From positions 1-64,000 of the forward strand of contig CAYRHJ010000028.1 of NCBI GenBank assembly GCA_964424105.1: a stretch of DNA of 64,000 nucleotides. Reading direction: 5' to 3'. The position numbers were made by a program, and so were the translations under genes. Origin of the DNA: CAYRHJ01 sp964424105 (lineage in GTDB: Bacteria; Planctomycetota; Phycisphaerae; UBA1845). Position 1 is the stretch's first letter. Every line of letters begins with the position of its first letter. Below, in pieces: positions 8,691-17,184 of the stretch. The notes under the pieces are model-generated. The model was not told where the DNA came from. It saw nothing but the letters and a program-made list of their open reading frames with translations, and ran no database searches.

Positions 8691-9770
8691 TCACTCGTCG
8701 TCATGGATGCCCAGCAAGGCATTGACGGGGTCGGCGTGTTCCTCGGTATATCGGGCGATCAACGTGTGGACCATGGGCTGCTGGGGGTTGATTTCCAATG
8801 ATCGATGCCAATGTTCGAGCGCGCGCTCCTGTAAATCTTGGCGTGACTTGTCCTGCAAGAATTTCAACATGTCGATCGAACCGAGACCGACGTGGGCCTT
8901 GGCCAAGCGTGGGTCCAACGCCAGCGCGTCGGCGTAGGATTTGGAGGCTTCTTCATAATTTTGCATGCGAAACTGACAGTATCCCAGGGCTTCATGCGCC
9001 GCCGCTAACGATGCGTCCATCTCGATGGCCTTGAAGAGGGTGGCGCGAGCGATCTTGAACCGGGATTGGTTGATGTAGGTTTGGGCGATGTTGACGAGTA
9101 CGATCGGTTGATGGGTGTCGCGTTCGAGAGATGCGCGATAGGCGGCGACGGCGGCGTAATACTTGCCTTGCTCGTCTAGTACAACGCCGAGATTGACGTA
9201 ACCGTGGGCCGTTTCGGGCTGGAGAGCGATGGCTTGGGTGAACTGTTCGACGGCTTGGTCCAGCTCGTTGTTCTGCTGATAACAGACTCCCAAGCCGATT
9301 CGTGCGTCGTAGTGATTGGGGTCAAGATCGATGGCGGCGAGGTAGGCCTGCACGGCATCGGTGATTCGACGTGTCATGTGATACAGCTCGGCCAAGTTCA
9401 GCATGTCCGCGAAGGAGTAGGGATTGGCCCGCACCGCCTCGGCGAAGGCGGAGATGGCACGGCCGTATTCACCGAGTCGGCGATAAATAGATCCGATGTG
9501 GGAATGGGCGTGCGCGGAGGCAGGATCGAGCCGCACCGCGATTTCGAATTCTGCCAGGGCGGCATTTAAGTCCTCCTGTTCCAGCAGTTGCCGGCCTCTT
9601 GAAACGTGCTGGGTTGCTCGATATTGGTCGAATCTGTTCTGAAAAGAGTGGCAGCCTGTCGAGGTTGCGGCGCAGGAGGCGACGTACAACACCAAGAGCG
9701 AAACCCGGCAGACCCGGCGATTCGCACGGGACATGTTGGTTCGGCGTGGTGCGCGATGACGAGCCATCAT
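8691..9770 (-). CDS. TPR-repeat lipoprotein
   Basis: A 359-residue protein. The signal peptide (CRVSLLVLYVASCAATSTGC) ends in a lipobox Cys. About eight TPR units follow, with typical cores (ALAEFEIAVRLDP, AHSHIGSIYRRLG, AHGYVNLGVVLDE). Start codons at 9770 and 9767 are adjacent, and the internal Met before SRANRR is a third option that keeps the signal peptide. It is divergent from the glycosyltransferase at 9913. No enzymatic domain is present; a periplasmic or outer-membrane scaffold is likely. Confidence 0.78.
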   Translation of the reverse strand: MMARHRAPRRTNMSRANRRVCRVSLLVLYVASCAATSTGCHSFQNRFDQYRATQHVSRGRQLLEQEDLNAALAEFEIAVRLDPASAHAHSHIGSIYRRLGEYGRAISAFAEAVRANPYSFADMLNLAELYHMTRRITDAVQAYLAAIDLDPNHYDARIGLGVCYQQNNELDQAVEQFTQAIALQPETAHGYVNLGVVLDEQGKYYAAVAAYRASLERDTHQPIVLVNIAQTYINQSRFKIARATLFKAIEMDASLAAAHEALGYCQFRMQNYEEASKSYADALALDPRLAKAHVGLGSIDMLKFLQDKSRQDLQERALEHWHRSLEINPQQPMVHTLIARYTEEHADPVNALLGIHDDE

Positions 9771-9912
9771 GGCTTGAATCCGGGTCGCAGGCGGCCTAGC
9801 TGGTCCGGGCCGACGGTTTGCAAACGGGTTGGGTTGATTTCCACGCGGTGGTTTATACCATCATGCATCGCCCCAGCCAAGGGCGAGCCCGGCCCTCAGC
9901 GGAGCTAACGTT

Positions 9913-10659
9913 ATGTCAAATCAATACTTGCTTGCCATACCGGTTTACAACGAAGAGGCCCACGTGTCGGGCGTCCTGCGCGAGGCTCGGCGATACTCGA
10001 ATTCCATCTTGGTTATCGACGACGGGTCCACCGATTCGACAGGGCAATTGTTGGAAGTTGAAAAGAAGGTATCCGTCATTCGGCATTCGGAAAATCGAGG
10101 GTATGGAGCGAGCTTGGCCAGCGCGTTCGATTTCGCTCGGCGAAACTCGTTCGACTGGCTTATCACCATGGATTGCGACGAACAGCACGAGCCGTCGCAG
10201 ATTCCTATATTCATGCGCGAAGCCGAGAAGGATGATTGCGACGTCATCAGTGGTTCTCGGTATCTGCAAGTAGACGTCGTCGACGATACCCCGCCGGCCG
10301 ATCGGCGGGAGATCAACCGAAAAATCACCAATATGCTGAATTCGAGATTGGGTTTATCGATCACGGATGCGTTTTGCGGATTCAAAGCCTATCGCGTTTC
10401 CATGCTGAAGCATTTTTGCGTGACCGTGCCGGGATATGCCATGCCGCTACAGCATTGGGTCCAGTGTTGGCGGGCGGGGCTGCGGATCAAGGAGCTTCCC
10501 GTTCGGCTGATTTACAACGATCCCACGCGCCATTTCGGTGGAATGCTGGACGACGCGGATCGGCGATATCAACATTACATTGAAGTGTTCGAGGCGGAAC
10601 TCGCCCATGCCGTGGCTCGCAAGTGCCCGCCATCCCCATCCGGGGTCTGTTGTGCGTGA
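9913..10659 (+). CDS. Family 2 glycosyltransferase (DPM1/DPG synthase-like)
   Basis: A 248-residue cytoplasmic GT-A enzyme. It has the N-terminal PVYNEE motif, the nucleotide-binding DDGSTDST motif, and a MDCDEQHEP segment corresponding to the metal-binding DxD region. GSRY and the FCGFKAYR motif follow, as in polyprenyl-phosphate sugar synthases. No membrane anchor is seen. A GGAGC Shine-Dalgarno sequence lies just upstream of the ATG. The donor and acceptor cannot be read from the sequence. The next gene starts about 20 bases on, so the two are probably co-transcribed. Confidence 0.85.
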   Translation: MSNQYLLAIPVYNEEAHVSGVLREARRYSNSILVIDDGSTDSTGQLLEVEKKVSVIRHSENRGYGASLASAFDFARRNSFDWLITMDCDEQHEPSQIPIFMREAEKDDCDVISGSRYLQVDVVDDTPPADRREINRKITNMLNSRLGLSITDAFCGFKAYRVSMLKHFCVTVPGYAMPLQHWVQCWRAGLRIKELPVRLIYNDPTRHFGGMLDDADRRYQHYIEVFEAELAHAVARKCPPSPSGVCCA

Positions 10660-10678
10660 GGCTGAAAGGGCGTCGCCC

Positions 10679-12259
10679 GTGACCGATCCACGCCCATCAA
10701 CCGCCGGGCGACCCCGCCTGCAAGATTCGCGACTGCAAGTCCCACGGGATCACGGGCAGATTCTGCTGGAACCCGACTCGTGCGGGCCGGCGGGTTTGGT
10801 GGAATTCAATCAATCGCTGTTTTCGACCTATCGTTTTGCGGTTCTGGATTTCGAGTATTCGGAATTTCGGGCTGAATTGCGACACCGTCTTTGCGGACAG
10901 AATTCCGGCCCGATCGTTTTGACGGGTCATCAGCCCGATTTCATTCACGCCGGGGTGTGGGCCAAGAATGTCGCTGCCAGCGCCGCGGCGCGGATGACGG
11001 GCGGGACGGCGTTGAATCTGGTAGTGGATAGCGATGCGCCGTCTGCCACGGCGTGGACAGTGCCGAAACAATTGGCCGATCGAACCGTTCCCACGAACAC
11101 GACATACGAGCCGTTTCGTCGCGGCGTGGCTTTTGAAGGTTGGCCCGTCTGGGATGAACCGGCGCGTCAGCGATTGGAATCAGGCATTCGCGAGTTGATG
11201 GGAGTGCGATACACCGGCAGCATGATGCCCGCGTTTTTTCGCGCGCTGGGTGATTGGAACGGCGCCGGCGATGGGGTGGATCAGATGATGGCCGCCCGCC
11301 GGGGGATCGAAACGGAATTGGACATCGGGGTGCGGGAACATCGGATCAGCCGGGTGTGGGTCGGTCCGTGGTTTGCGGATCTGCTGTTGCGAGCCGGTGA
11401 ATTCCTGGAATCGCACAACGCCGCCCTTGCGGACTACCGCCGCGCCTATCGAGTGCGCGGTGCGGACCGACCGATTGCGGATCTGGAACAGGCGGGGGGT
11501 CGCATCGAGGTGCCGGTCTGGACCTACGTTCCCGGTCAGCGTCGGCGGCGATTGTTCGTTCAGTCTGCTGGCGATCGTGTCGCGTTGTTCGCCGACGAAC
11601 GCAAATTAGGTGAAATCGGGATGGGCGACGCCGGCCGGTGGGACCGGATGGCTGACGCACTGTCCCATTTTGAAGGTTGGGTCTTTCGACCGCGGGCGTT
11701 AAGCTTGACGCTGTGGGCCCGGCTGTTTCTGGGCGACGTGTTCATTCATGGGATCGGTGGGGCCAAGTACGATCGGGTGACGGACGACATCATCAGACGA
11801 TACTATGGGTTCGAGCCGCCGGCGATGGGTTGTGTCTCGGCCACGCTGATGTTGGACGAACCGGCAGGAAATGATTTTAGTGAACGGGAGTCACGTGCTC
11901 GGTACCGCCTGCGCGACATCCGCTACAATCCACAACGATACCTGGACCAGGCTGGGACGGCGGAAGTGGTTCGGGCACGTGCGGAGGCGATTCGCGAATC
12001 AGACCGACTTCGCATCGACGATCCGCGGAACCACGGTGACCGGCGAAAGGCGTTCGAACGAATCCGAGCGATCAATGATCGCATGCTTTCAAGCCATCCG
12101 TCGGTGCTCGCTGACCTCGAGAACGACTGGCGGAGCGCTCGTCGAATTGAACTGGAGAGTCGCGACGCTCGATGGCGGGAATACTTCTTCGGATTTCATG
12201 AACGGTCGAGACTGATCGAACTGCGTGATCGAATCGTCGCGGCCGTCGAGGCGGCTTGA
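10679..12259 (+). CDS. Uncharacterised 526-aa protein, possibly distantly BshC-like
   Basis: The reading frame is open from 10538, but that part overlaps the glycosyltransferase. The GTG at 10679 has an AAAGGG ribosome-binding site about nine bases upstream and is the better start. The protein is soluble, with no signal peptide or membrane segment. The segment IVLTGHQPDFIHAGVWAKN, followed by an Ala-rich helix and VVDSDAP, recalls the TGQQ...GGPLYT...K and 'ATEDHD' pattern of the bacillithiol cysteine-ligase family BshC, which has a similar length. That resemblance is from memory and weak. The codon and residue composition is normal coding. It is probably co-transcribed with the preceding glycosyltransferase. 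Confidence 0.65.
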   Translation: MTDPRPSTAGRPRLQDSRLQVPRDHGQILLEPDSCGPAGLVEFNQSLFSTYRFAVLDFEYSEFRAELRHRLCGQNSGPIVLTGHQPDFIHAGVWAKNVAASAAARMTGGTALNLVVDSDAPSATAWTVPKQLADRTVPTNTTYEPFRRGVAFEGWPVWDEPARQRLESGIRELMGVRYTGSMMPAFFRALGDWNGAGDGVDQMMAARRGIETELDIGVREHRISRVWVGPWFADLLLRAGEFLESHNAALADYRRAYRVRGADRPIADLEQAGGRIEVPVWTYVPGQRRRRLFVQSAGDRVALFADERKLGEIGMGDAGRWDRMADALSHFEGWVFRPRALSLTLWARLFLGDVFIHGIGGAKYDRVTDDIIRRYYGFEPPAMGCVSATLMLDEPAGNDFSERESRARYRLRDIRYNPQRYLDQAGTAEVVRARAEAIRESDRLRIDDPRNHGDRRKAFERIRAINDRMLSSHPSVLADLENDWRSARRIELESRDARWREYFFGFHERSRLIELRDRIVAAVEAA

Positions 12260-12299
12260 AAGTGTTGATCAGCCACAAGGACTTGTGCGGGAGGCGAAA

Positions 12300-12761
12300 A
12301 TGAATGACGAAAGAGCGGATGCCAAGATTTTCGTAGATTCAGACTGGAAAGAAGAGGCTGCTCGAGAAAAGAAGAAGCTCGATGAACAGACGAGGGACGC
12401 CGGCGGAGCGGGAAATTTGCCGCCGGCGAGTTTGGCTGAGATCATCAATCTGGTGGCCATGCAGGGCATGGTGGCGATGGGCGGCTATCGGTCGCCGAGC
12501 GGTGAAACGCTGCCGCCGGACTTGGCCGTCGCCAAACATTACATCGACTTGCTCGGCGTCCTACAGGAAAAGACCAAGGGAAACCTGACGGAAGATGAGC
12601 GCCGGGCATTGGATGGGGTGGCCTACGAGATGCGCATGCAATACGTGCAGGCGGTGGCCGGTCCGCCGCGGGAATCGGTCGCCGGACTGGCTGACCCGTT
12701 TGCGGAGGTGACGCAGGGGATTCCCGGTGTGCCGCCCCAGACAGCGCGTCAAAAATCCTGA
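12300..12761 (+). CDS. DUF1844 family protein
   Basis: A 153-residue protein. The ATG at 12300 has a strong GGGAGG ribosome-binding site at 12289-12294, so the longer frame from 12225 is rejected. The N-terminal 45 residues are charged and probably disordered. Residues about 50-125 (SLAEIINLVAMQGMVAMGGY ... AKHYIDLLGVLQEKTKGNLT) match the DUF1844 family, small helical proteins of unknown function common in planctomycetes and related bacteria. It precedes the rhomboid gene by about 70 bases on the same strand. Confidence 0.82.
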   Translation: MNDERADAKIFVDSDWKEEAAREKKKLDEQTRDAGGAGNLPPASLAEIINLVAMQGMVAMGGYRSPSGETLPPDLAVAKHYIDLLGVLQEKTKGNLTEDERRALDGVAYEMRMQYVQAVAGPPRESVAGLADPFAEVTQGIPGVPPQTARQKS

Positions 12762-12832
12762 TGTTGCGGTCGCCCGTCCGATCGAGGACAGATCGGCCAC
12801 CATTTATTCACGCGAGTTGAAGGAAGCGCAAG

Positions 12833-14032
12833 ATGATCATCCCCATTCGCACAGAGATGACCTTTCGGCACACGCCCGTGGTCAACTACGCGATCTTGGG
12901 GCTGAATATCGTTGCGTTCGCGGCGTTCAATCTTTCGGGGATCGCGGTTTTCGACGTCTGGCGGATTGATTATCTGGTCTTGCAGTCTGATTGGCCCTCG
13001 ATTCATCAGTTTTTTACGTATCAGTTTCTTCATGCGGACGGCTGGCATTTGGCCGGCAACATGCTGTTCCTGTGGGTGTTCGGTAACAGCGTAAACGCCA
13101 AGCTGGGCGACATCGGTTACGCGCTGTTCTATCTCGCGGGCGGCGTTTTTGCAGCCATCGTCTTCGTGGTGGGGCATACGGAGCGATTGCTGGGCGCGTC
13201 GGGAGCGATCGCGGCGGTGACGACGGCCTATCTGGTTTTGTTTCCGCGCAGTCACGTCACGGTGCTGTTCATTTTTTTCTTCATCACCGCTTTCGAAGTT
13301 CCGGCGCTGATCCTGATCGGTATCAAGATCGTGCTGTGGGACAACGTCATCGCCCCCGGGATTCACGGTCAGGGGAACATCGCCATCAGCGCCCATCTGG
13401 GTGGTTATCTGTTTGGTTTCGCAGCGGCCAGCACCATGCTGCTGGTCCGCGTGATTCCGCGGGACCATTTCGATCTATTGGCCTTGATGGACCGATGGAA
13501 CCGCCGTCGGGCCTATCGAACCGCGTTGAACGATCCGCAGGCCCGTCGGGTGGCGGAGTTCGGCACGGTGGCTCGCCCCGTGCAGATGTCGGAGGCGGAA
13601 CGTAAAGCGGAGGAGGATCGCCACGAACGCATTATTGAACTCCGCTCGCGCATTCATGAATGTGTGGGGCTTGGCGACATCGGTGCGGCTGCTGCACTGG
13701 TCGAGGAACTGATGACGGTGGATCCGCATCAGTGTCTTTCCGCGAACGATCAGATGGCGGTGGCACGGGAATTTTATGCGACGGGGCGCCTTGCGCAGGC
13801 AGCCAGGGCGTACGAGAACTATCTGGCCGCCTATCGTACGGGATTTGACGCGGAGGAAATCCGCCTGTTGCTGGGAATTATTTATGCGCGGGACCTGAAG
13901 CAATACGACGCAGCCGAGGTTCACCTGATGGATTGCGCGAATCGGCTGAAAGACGCGGGACGGCGGCAACAGTGTCAGCAATGGCTCGAACAGGTGCGCC
14001 GGGCGCTGGGAAAGCCGGTGGCGGATGCCTGA
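12833..14032 (+). CDS. Rhomboid intramembrane serine protease fused to TPR-like helices
   Basis: A 399-residue protein. Residues 1-215 are a six- to seven-helix rhomboid domain. The catalytic serine is S123 in GASGA and the catalytic histidine H188 in ISAHLGGY; H72 and N76 (WHLAGN) are the conserved oxyanion-region residues. After a charged linker, residues about 270-395 are helical and TPR-like (REFYATGRLAQAARAYENY) and presumably cytoplasmic, acting as a partner-binding module. Substrates cannot be predicted. Its stop overlaps the start of the next gene by eight bases, indicating translational coupling. Confidence 0.88.
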   Translation: MIIPIRTEMTFRHTPVVNYAILGLNIVAFAAFNLSGIAVFDVWRIDYLVLQSDWPSIHQFFTYQFLHADGWHLAGNMLFLWVFGNSVNAKLGDIGYALFYLAGGVFAAIVFVVGHTERLLGASGAIAAVTTAYLVLFPRSHVTVLFIFFFITAFEVPALILIGIKIVLWDNVIAPGIHGQGNIAISAHLGGYLFGFAAASTMLLVRVIPRDHFDLLALMDRWNRRRAYRTALNDPQARRVAEFGTVARPVQMSEAERKAEEDRHERIIELRSRIHECVGLGDIGAAAALVEELMTVDPHQCLSANDQMAVAREFYATGRLAQAARAYENYLAAYRTGFDAEEIRLLLGIIYARDLKQYDAAEVHLMDCANRLKDAGRRQQCQQWLEQVRRALGKPVADA

Positions 14033-14897
14033 AGTCGCGTATGTCAACGGACGTTTTTGCCCCCCGTCTGAGGCGATGATCTCAATCGAAGATCGTGGGT
14101 TTCAGTTCGCGGACGGGGTCTATGAAGTGGTCGTCGCCCATGCGGGTCGCGTTTTTCGCTTGGAACAACATCTACAGCGACTGCGTCGCAGTCTGGAATT
14201 GATCGATTTTTCGCATGATTTAGCCGCGTTGGATCTTCCGGGCGCGATCCAGCGCGGGTTGGAACAATCTGCATTTGACCCTGCCATGGTCTACATTCAG
14301 ATCACGCGCGGCGTCCAACCGCGTTCACATTTGTATTCGACCGAAATCAAGCCGACGGTCGTCATGACGTTCAAAGCCAAGCCGGAAGTCGCCCCGTCCA
14401 AGCGCGAACAGGGCGTGGCGGTGGTCACGGTTTCTGATGACCGCTGGCTGCACTGCGAGATCAAATCCATCGCCTTGTTGGCCAACATCCTGGCCAAGAA
14501 CCGTGCGGTGCGTGCGGGTTTTGAAGACGCGATATTCATCGGATCGGCGGATCTGGTTCGCGAAGGGACGTCGAGTAATGTTTTTGTGATTCGTGACGGC
14601 GTGCTGATGACTCCCGAAGCCGACGCGTCCATCCTGCACGGTGTCACCCGGATTTATGTCTGTGAATGTGCCCAGAAGTTGGGAGTTGCGGTTCGAGAAT
14701 GTGTTATTTCGACGCGAGACCTCGAATCGGCGGATGAAGTATTTCTTTCCAGCACGGTTTTGGATATTCTCCCGGTGACGCGGGTGAATGAGTCGGTCAT
14801 CGGTTCGGGATTGCCGGGACAATTGACTCGAAATTTGTACCGGACGTTTCTGGACGGTTTGTCCGAAGAATCACGATACGCTCCATCCATCCGGTGA
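14025..14897 (+). CDS. dat: D-amino-acid aminotransferase (class IV PLP enzyme)
   Basis: A 290-residue class IV aminotransferase. The PLP lysine is K147 in CEIKSIALLANILAK, matching the DIKS motif of D-alanine aminotransferase. The N-terminus (YVNGRFCPPSEAMISIEDRG) and EGTSSNVF are further family motifs. The expected reaction is interconversion of D-alanine and 2-oxoglutarate with pyruvate and D-glutamate, supplying D-amino acids for peptidoglycan. A branched-chain or aminodeoxychorismate-lyase-like specificity cannot be fully excluded. It overlaps the rhomboid stop codon by eight bases. Confidence 0.85.
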   Translation: MPEVAYVNGRFCPPSEAMISIEDRGFQFADGVYEVVVAHAGRVFRLEQHLQRLRRSLELIDFSHDLAALDLPGAIQRGLEQSAFDPAMVYIQITRGVQPRSHLYSTEIKPTVVMTFKAKPEVAPSKREQGVAVVTVSDDRWLHCEIKSIALLANILAKNRAVRAGFEDAIFIGSADLVREGTSSNVFVIRDGVLMTPEADASILHGVTRIYVCECAQKLGVAVRECVISTRDLESADEVFLSSTVLDILPVTRVNESVIGSGLPGQLTRNLYRTFLDGLSEESRYAPSIR

Positions 14898-14918
14898 AGT
14901 AAAATAGGAGCGAACGAT

Positions 14919-15332
14919 TTGCTTGAAAAAATGTTCCAACTTCAGGCCACGTTGAACGAACGAATCGGCGCGGATACGCAGTCCTTGCGATCCCATTTCG
15001 ATGCCAAAAAGGCCGGCAAGTGGTTGAATGATTACATCATGGCCGCCAGTAATGAATTGGAGGAGCTTCGCGATTGCACGTTTTGGAAGCATTGGTGCGC
15101 CGAGGCCAAGGAGGGCAAACGATTCGAGCTGCACGACTTGCAGAACGCCCGCGTGGAGGTGATTGACCTGCTGTTTTTCTGGATCAGCATGGCCCAATGC
15201 GTGGGGCTTGACGCCGACGACGTGTACAAGCTGTATCTGCAAAAACTGGACGTCAATCACCGACGGCAAGAAAACAACTACGCGATGGCCAACAAAGACG
15301 AGTCGGACAACAAGAACATTCGGCTCGACTAG
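14919..15332 (+). CDS. Dimeric (all-alpha) dUTP diphosphatase
   Basis: A 137-residue protein of the dimeric dUTPase/MazG-like superfamily. An acidic metal-binding set (NELEELRD and VEVIDLLFF, following the E-x-x-E and E-x-x-D pattern) and the invariant KWLND-type helix are present. It hydrolyses dUTP to dUMP and keeps uracil out of DNA. The TTG at 14919 is favoured because AGGAG lies at 14906-14910; an in-frame ATG at 14931 would remove part of helix 1. It follows the aminotransferase and converges with the CRTAC1-like gene. Confidence 0.82.
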   Translation: MLEKMFQLQATLNERIGADTQSLRSHFDAKKAGKWLNDYIMAASNELEELRDCTFWKHWCAEAKEGKRFELHDLQNARVEVIDLLFFWISMAQCVGLDADDVYKLYLQKLDVNHRRQENNYAMANKDESDNKNIRLD

Positions 15333-15347
15333 GCAGTGCGACGGGTT

Positions 15348-17171
15348 TTAGGGCGTTGTACGTTCAGAAAGGCCTGCCCCTTTTTCCAACCGAATCGACC
15401 GATTCGCGTCGAAATTCGTAAACGTTTCCACGTCTCCGTTGGGCCAGTGCACGGTCATCCGATCGATGCGCGACGCTGTACCCAATCCGAAGTGGGCTAC
15501 GGGCGGTCCGCTGCACAGGTAGCTGAATCCGCGGTTGATATCGCGACGCTGCTGCACCGCGCCGATCGAAACGACGATTTGAGCACCGATCGCGTCCCGA
15601 CCGATCAAGGGATCGACGGCTCGCACCGTGAGCCAATGGCTCGATGGGCTGTCGTTGCGAAACAACCGCGCCGGGCCCCCGCCGTTGGTCACCAATAGAT
15701 CGACATCGCCATCGGCGTCCATGTCAGCCGCGACCAATCCGCGACTGACCTCCGCTTGGGAACACAGGGAACCGGCCTGGGCACTCACGTCCTTGAATCG
15801 GCCGCCGCCGTCATTGGCGAACAGCAGGTTCGGCTCGGCATAGGGTTTCCAATGGTCGGAAACGGTGGCTGCGGAAATTGACACGTTCCGCCGCACACGC
15901 CCGTTCACGACGACCAAATCCAGATCCATGTCATGGTCGTAATCGAAAAACGTAGTGCCGAACCCGGTAAACGCCATGCTCGGGGCGCTGAGACCGGCAG
16001 CCACGGTCACGTCCGCGAAGGCCAAGGCACCGCCCGCGGCGGATGAAATGCTGTCATTGCGGTACAGCGTGTTGTGTTCCAGAACCAGATGGGTCATGAA
16101 CAGATCCAAATCACCGTCGTTTTCCACGTCGCCCAGGGTCACGCCCATGCTGGCCTCCGATTCACCGAAGGCGTTGACGGCGCACCCCGCCACCATGGCC
16201 ACGTCTTCAAACATGCCGTCCGCATTGTTGATCCATAGCTGATTGGGTTCGGCGTCGTTAGCGATGTACACGTCCGGGCGGCCGTCCTGGTTGAAATCGG
16301 CGATGCCCAAGCCCAGTCCTCGACGGGGAACGTCGTGAAGACCGACTTGGCGACTGGCGTCCGTAAACGTTCCGTCACCGTTGTTTCGAAAGAGCACGTC
16401 CGCCACGCCGCGAAACGTCAGCGGTCCGGGGTATTCAGGCCTGCCGCCGTGATCCCGCGCGTTGATTTTGAGATCGAGTTCCAGATAGTTGACGACGAAA
16501 ATGTCCAGATGACCATCGGCGTCGAAGTCGAAAAAGTCGGCGGAGGAAGCCCACGCGGCATTGCGGATGCCGGCTGATTCGGTGACGTCGGTGAACGTTC
16601 CATCGGCGTTGTTCCGGTACAGCGCATCGGGACCGTAATTCGTAACATAAACGTCGTCATCCCCGTCGTTGTCGATGTCGCCGACCGCTACCCCCATGCC
16701 ATATCCGGAATCGCCCAGACCGCTGGATGCCGTCACGTTGACGAATCGCGGTGACGTCGGTCCGCCGTCGTTTCTGTATAGCTGGTTGCGGATCGGCTCG
16801 TTTCCCGCGTCGGATTCCGCCAGCCACGCGCCGTTGATGAAATAGACGTCGTAATCGCCGTCGTTGTCCATGTCGAAGATGGCTGCCCCGGGCGACATGC
16901 TTTCGGGCATGAAATACCGCGAGCCGCCGGCCCCGAAACCGGGATGATGTACAAAATCCAAGCCGGCCTGTTCGGTGATTTCGGTGAACAGCGGGGCTGT
17001 TGTAGAACGGGGACCGGATGGTGCCTGTTGATCAGACTGCCGCCGGCACCCCGCCGTGGCGTGCAGTAAAATAGTCGCTGACACGATGAAATGGGTGGTG
17101 CTAAGTCGATGAACTCGTCCGACTCGACTCGAACAGGTGAGCGAGGCGTCCGTAGGCGGGAAGGCGTACAT
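15348..17171 (-). CDS. CRTAC1-like FG-GAP/VCBS and ASPIC/UnbV lipoprotein
   Basis: A 607-residue exported protein. A hydrophobic signal segment ends in a lipobox (HATAGC). Residues about 75-500 hold tandem FG-GAP/VCBS repeats (DMDNDGDYDVY, DIDNDGDDDVY, DFDADGHLDIF, DYDHDMDLDLV) forming an expected seven-bladed propeller. The C-terminal ASPIC/UnbV domain (IGAQIVVSIG ... RGFSYLCSG ... MTVHWPNGDVETF) follows. This is the classical CRTAC1 layout; the role is unknown but surface-associated. The likely start is upstream of the signal segment; several Met codons are possible. It ends 15 bases from the convergent dUTPase. Confidence 0.88.
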   Translation of the reverse strand: MYAFPPTDASLTCSSRVGRVHRLSTTHFIVSATILLHATAGCRRQSDQQAPSGPRSTTAPLFTEITEQAGLDFVHHPGFGAGGSRYFMPESMSPGAAIFDMDNDGDYDVYFINGAWLAESDAGNEPIRNQLYRNDGGPTSPRFVNVTASSGLGDSGYGMGVAVGDIDNDGDDDVYVTNYGPDALYRNNADGTFTDVTESAGIRNAAWASSADFFDFDADGHLDIFVVNYLELDLKINARDHGGRPEYPGPLTFRGVADVLFRNNGDGTFTDASRQVGLHDVPRRGLGLGIADFNQDGRPDVYIANDAEPNQLWINNADGMFEDVAMVAGCAVNAFGESEASMGVTLGDVENDGDLDLFMTHLVLEHNTLYRNDSISSAAGGALAFADVTVAAGLSAPSMAFTGFGTTFFDYDHDMDLDLVVVNGRVRRNVSISAATVSDHWKPYAEPNLLFANDGGGRFKDVSAQAGSLCSQAEVSRGLVAADMDADGDVDLLVTNGGGPARLFRNDSPSSHWLTVRAVDPLIGRDAIGAQIVVSIGAVQQRRDINRGFSYLCSGPPVAHFGLGTASRIDRMTVHWPNGDVETFTNFDANRSIRLEKGAGLSERTTP

Positions 17172-17184
17172 GACTGAGCACCCC

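Noticed and set aside
12225..12299. Upstream start for the DUF1844 gene
   Set aside because: It overlaps the preceding gene and lacks a ribosome-binding site, whereas the ATG at 12300 has GGGAGG.
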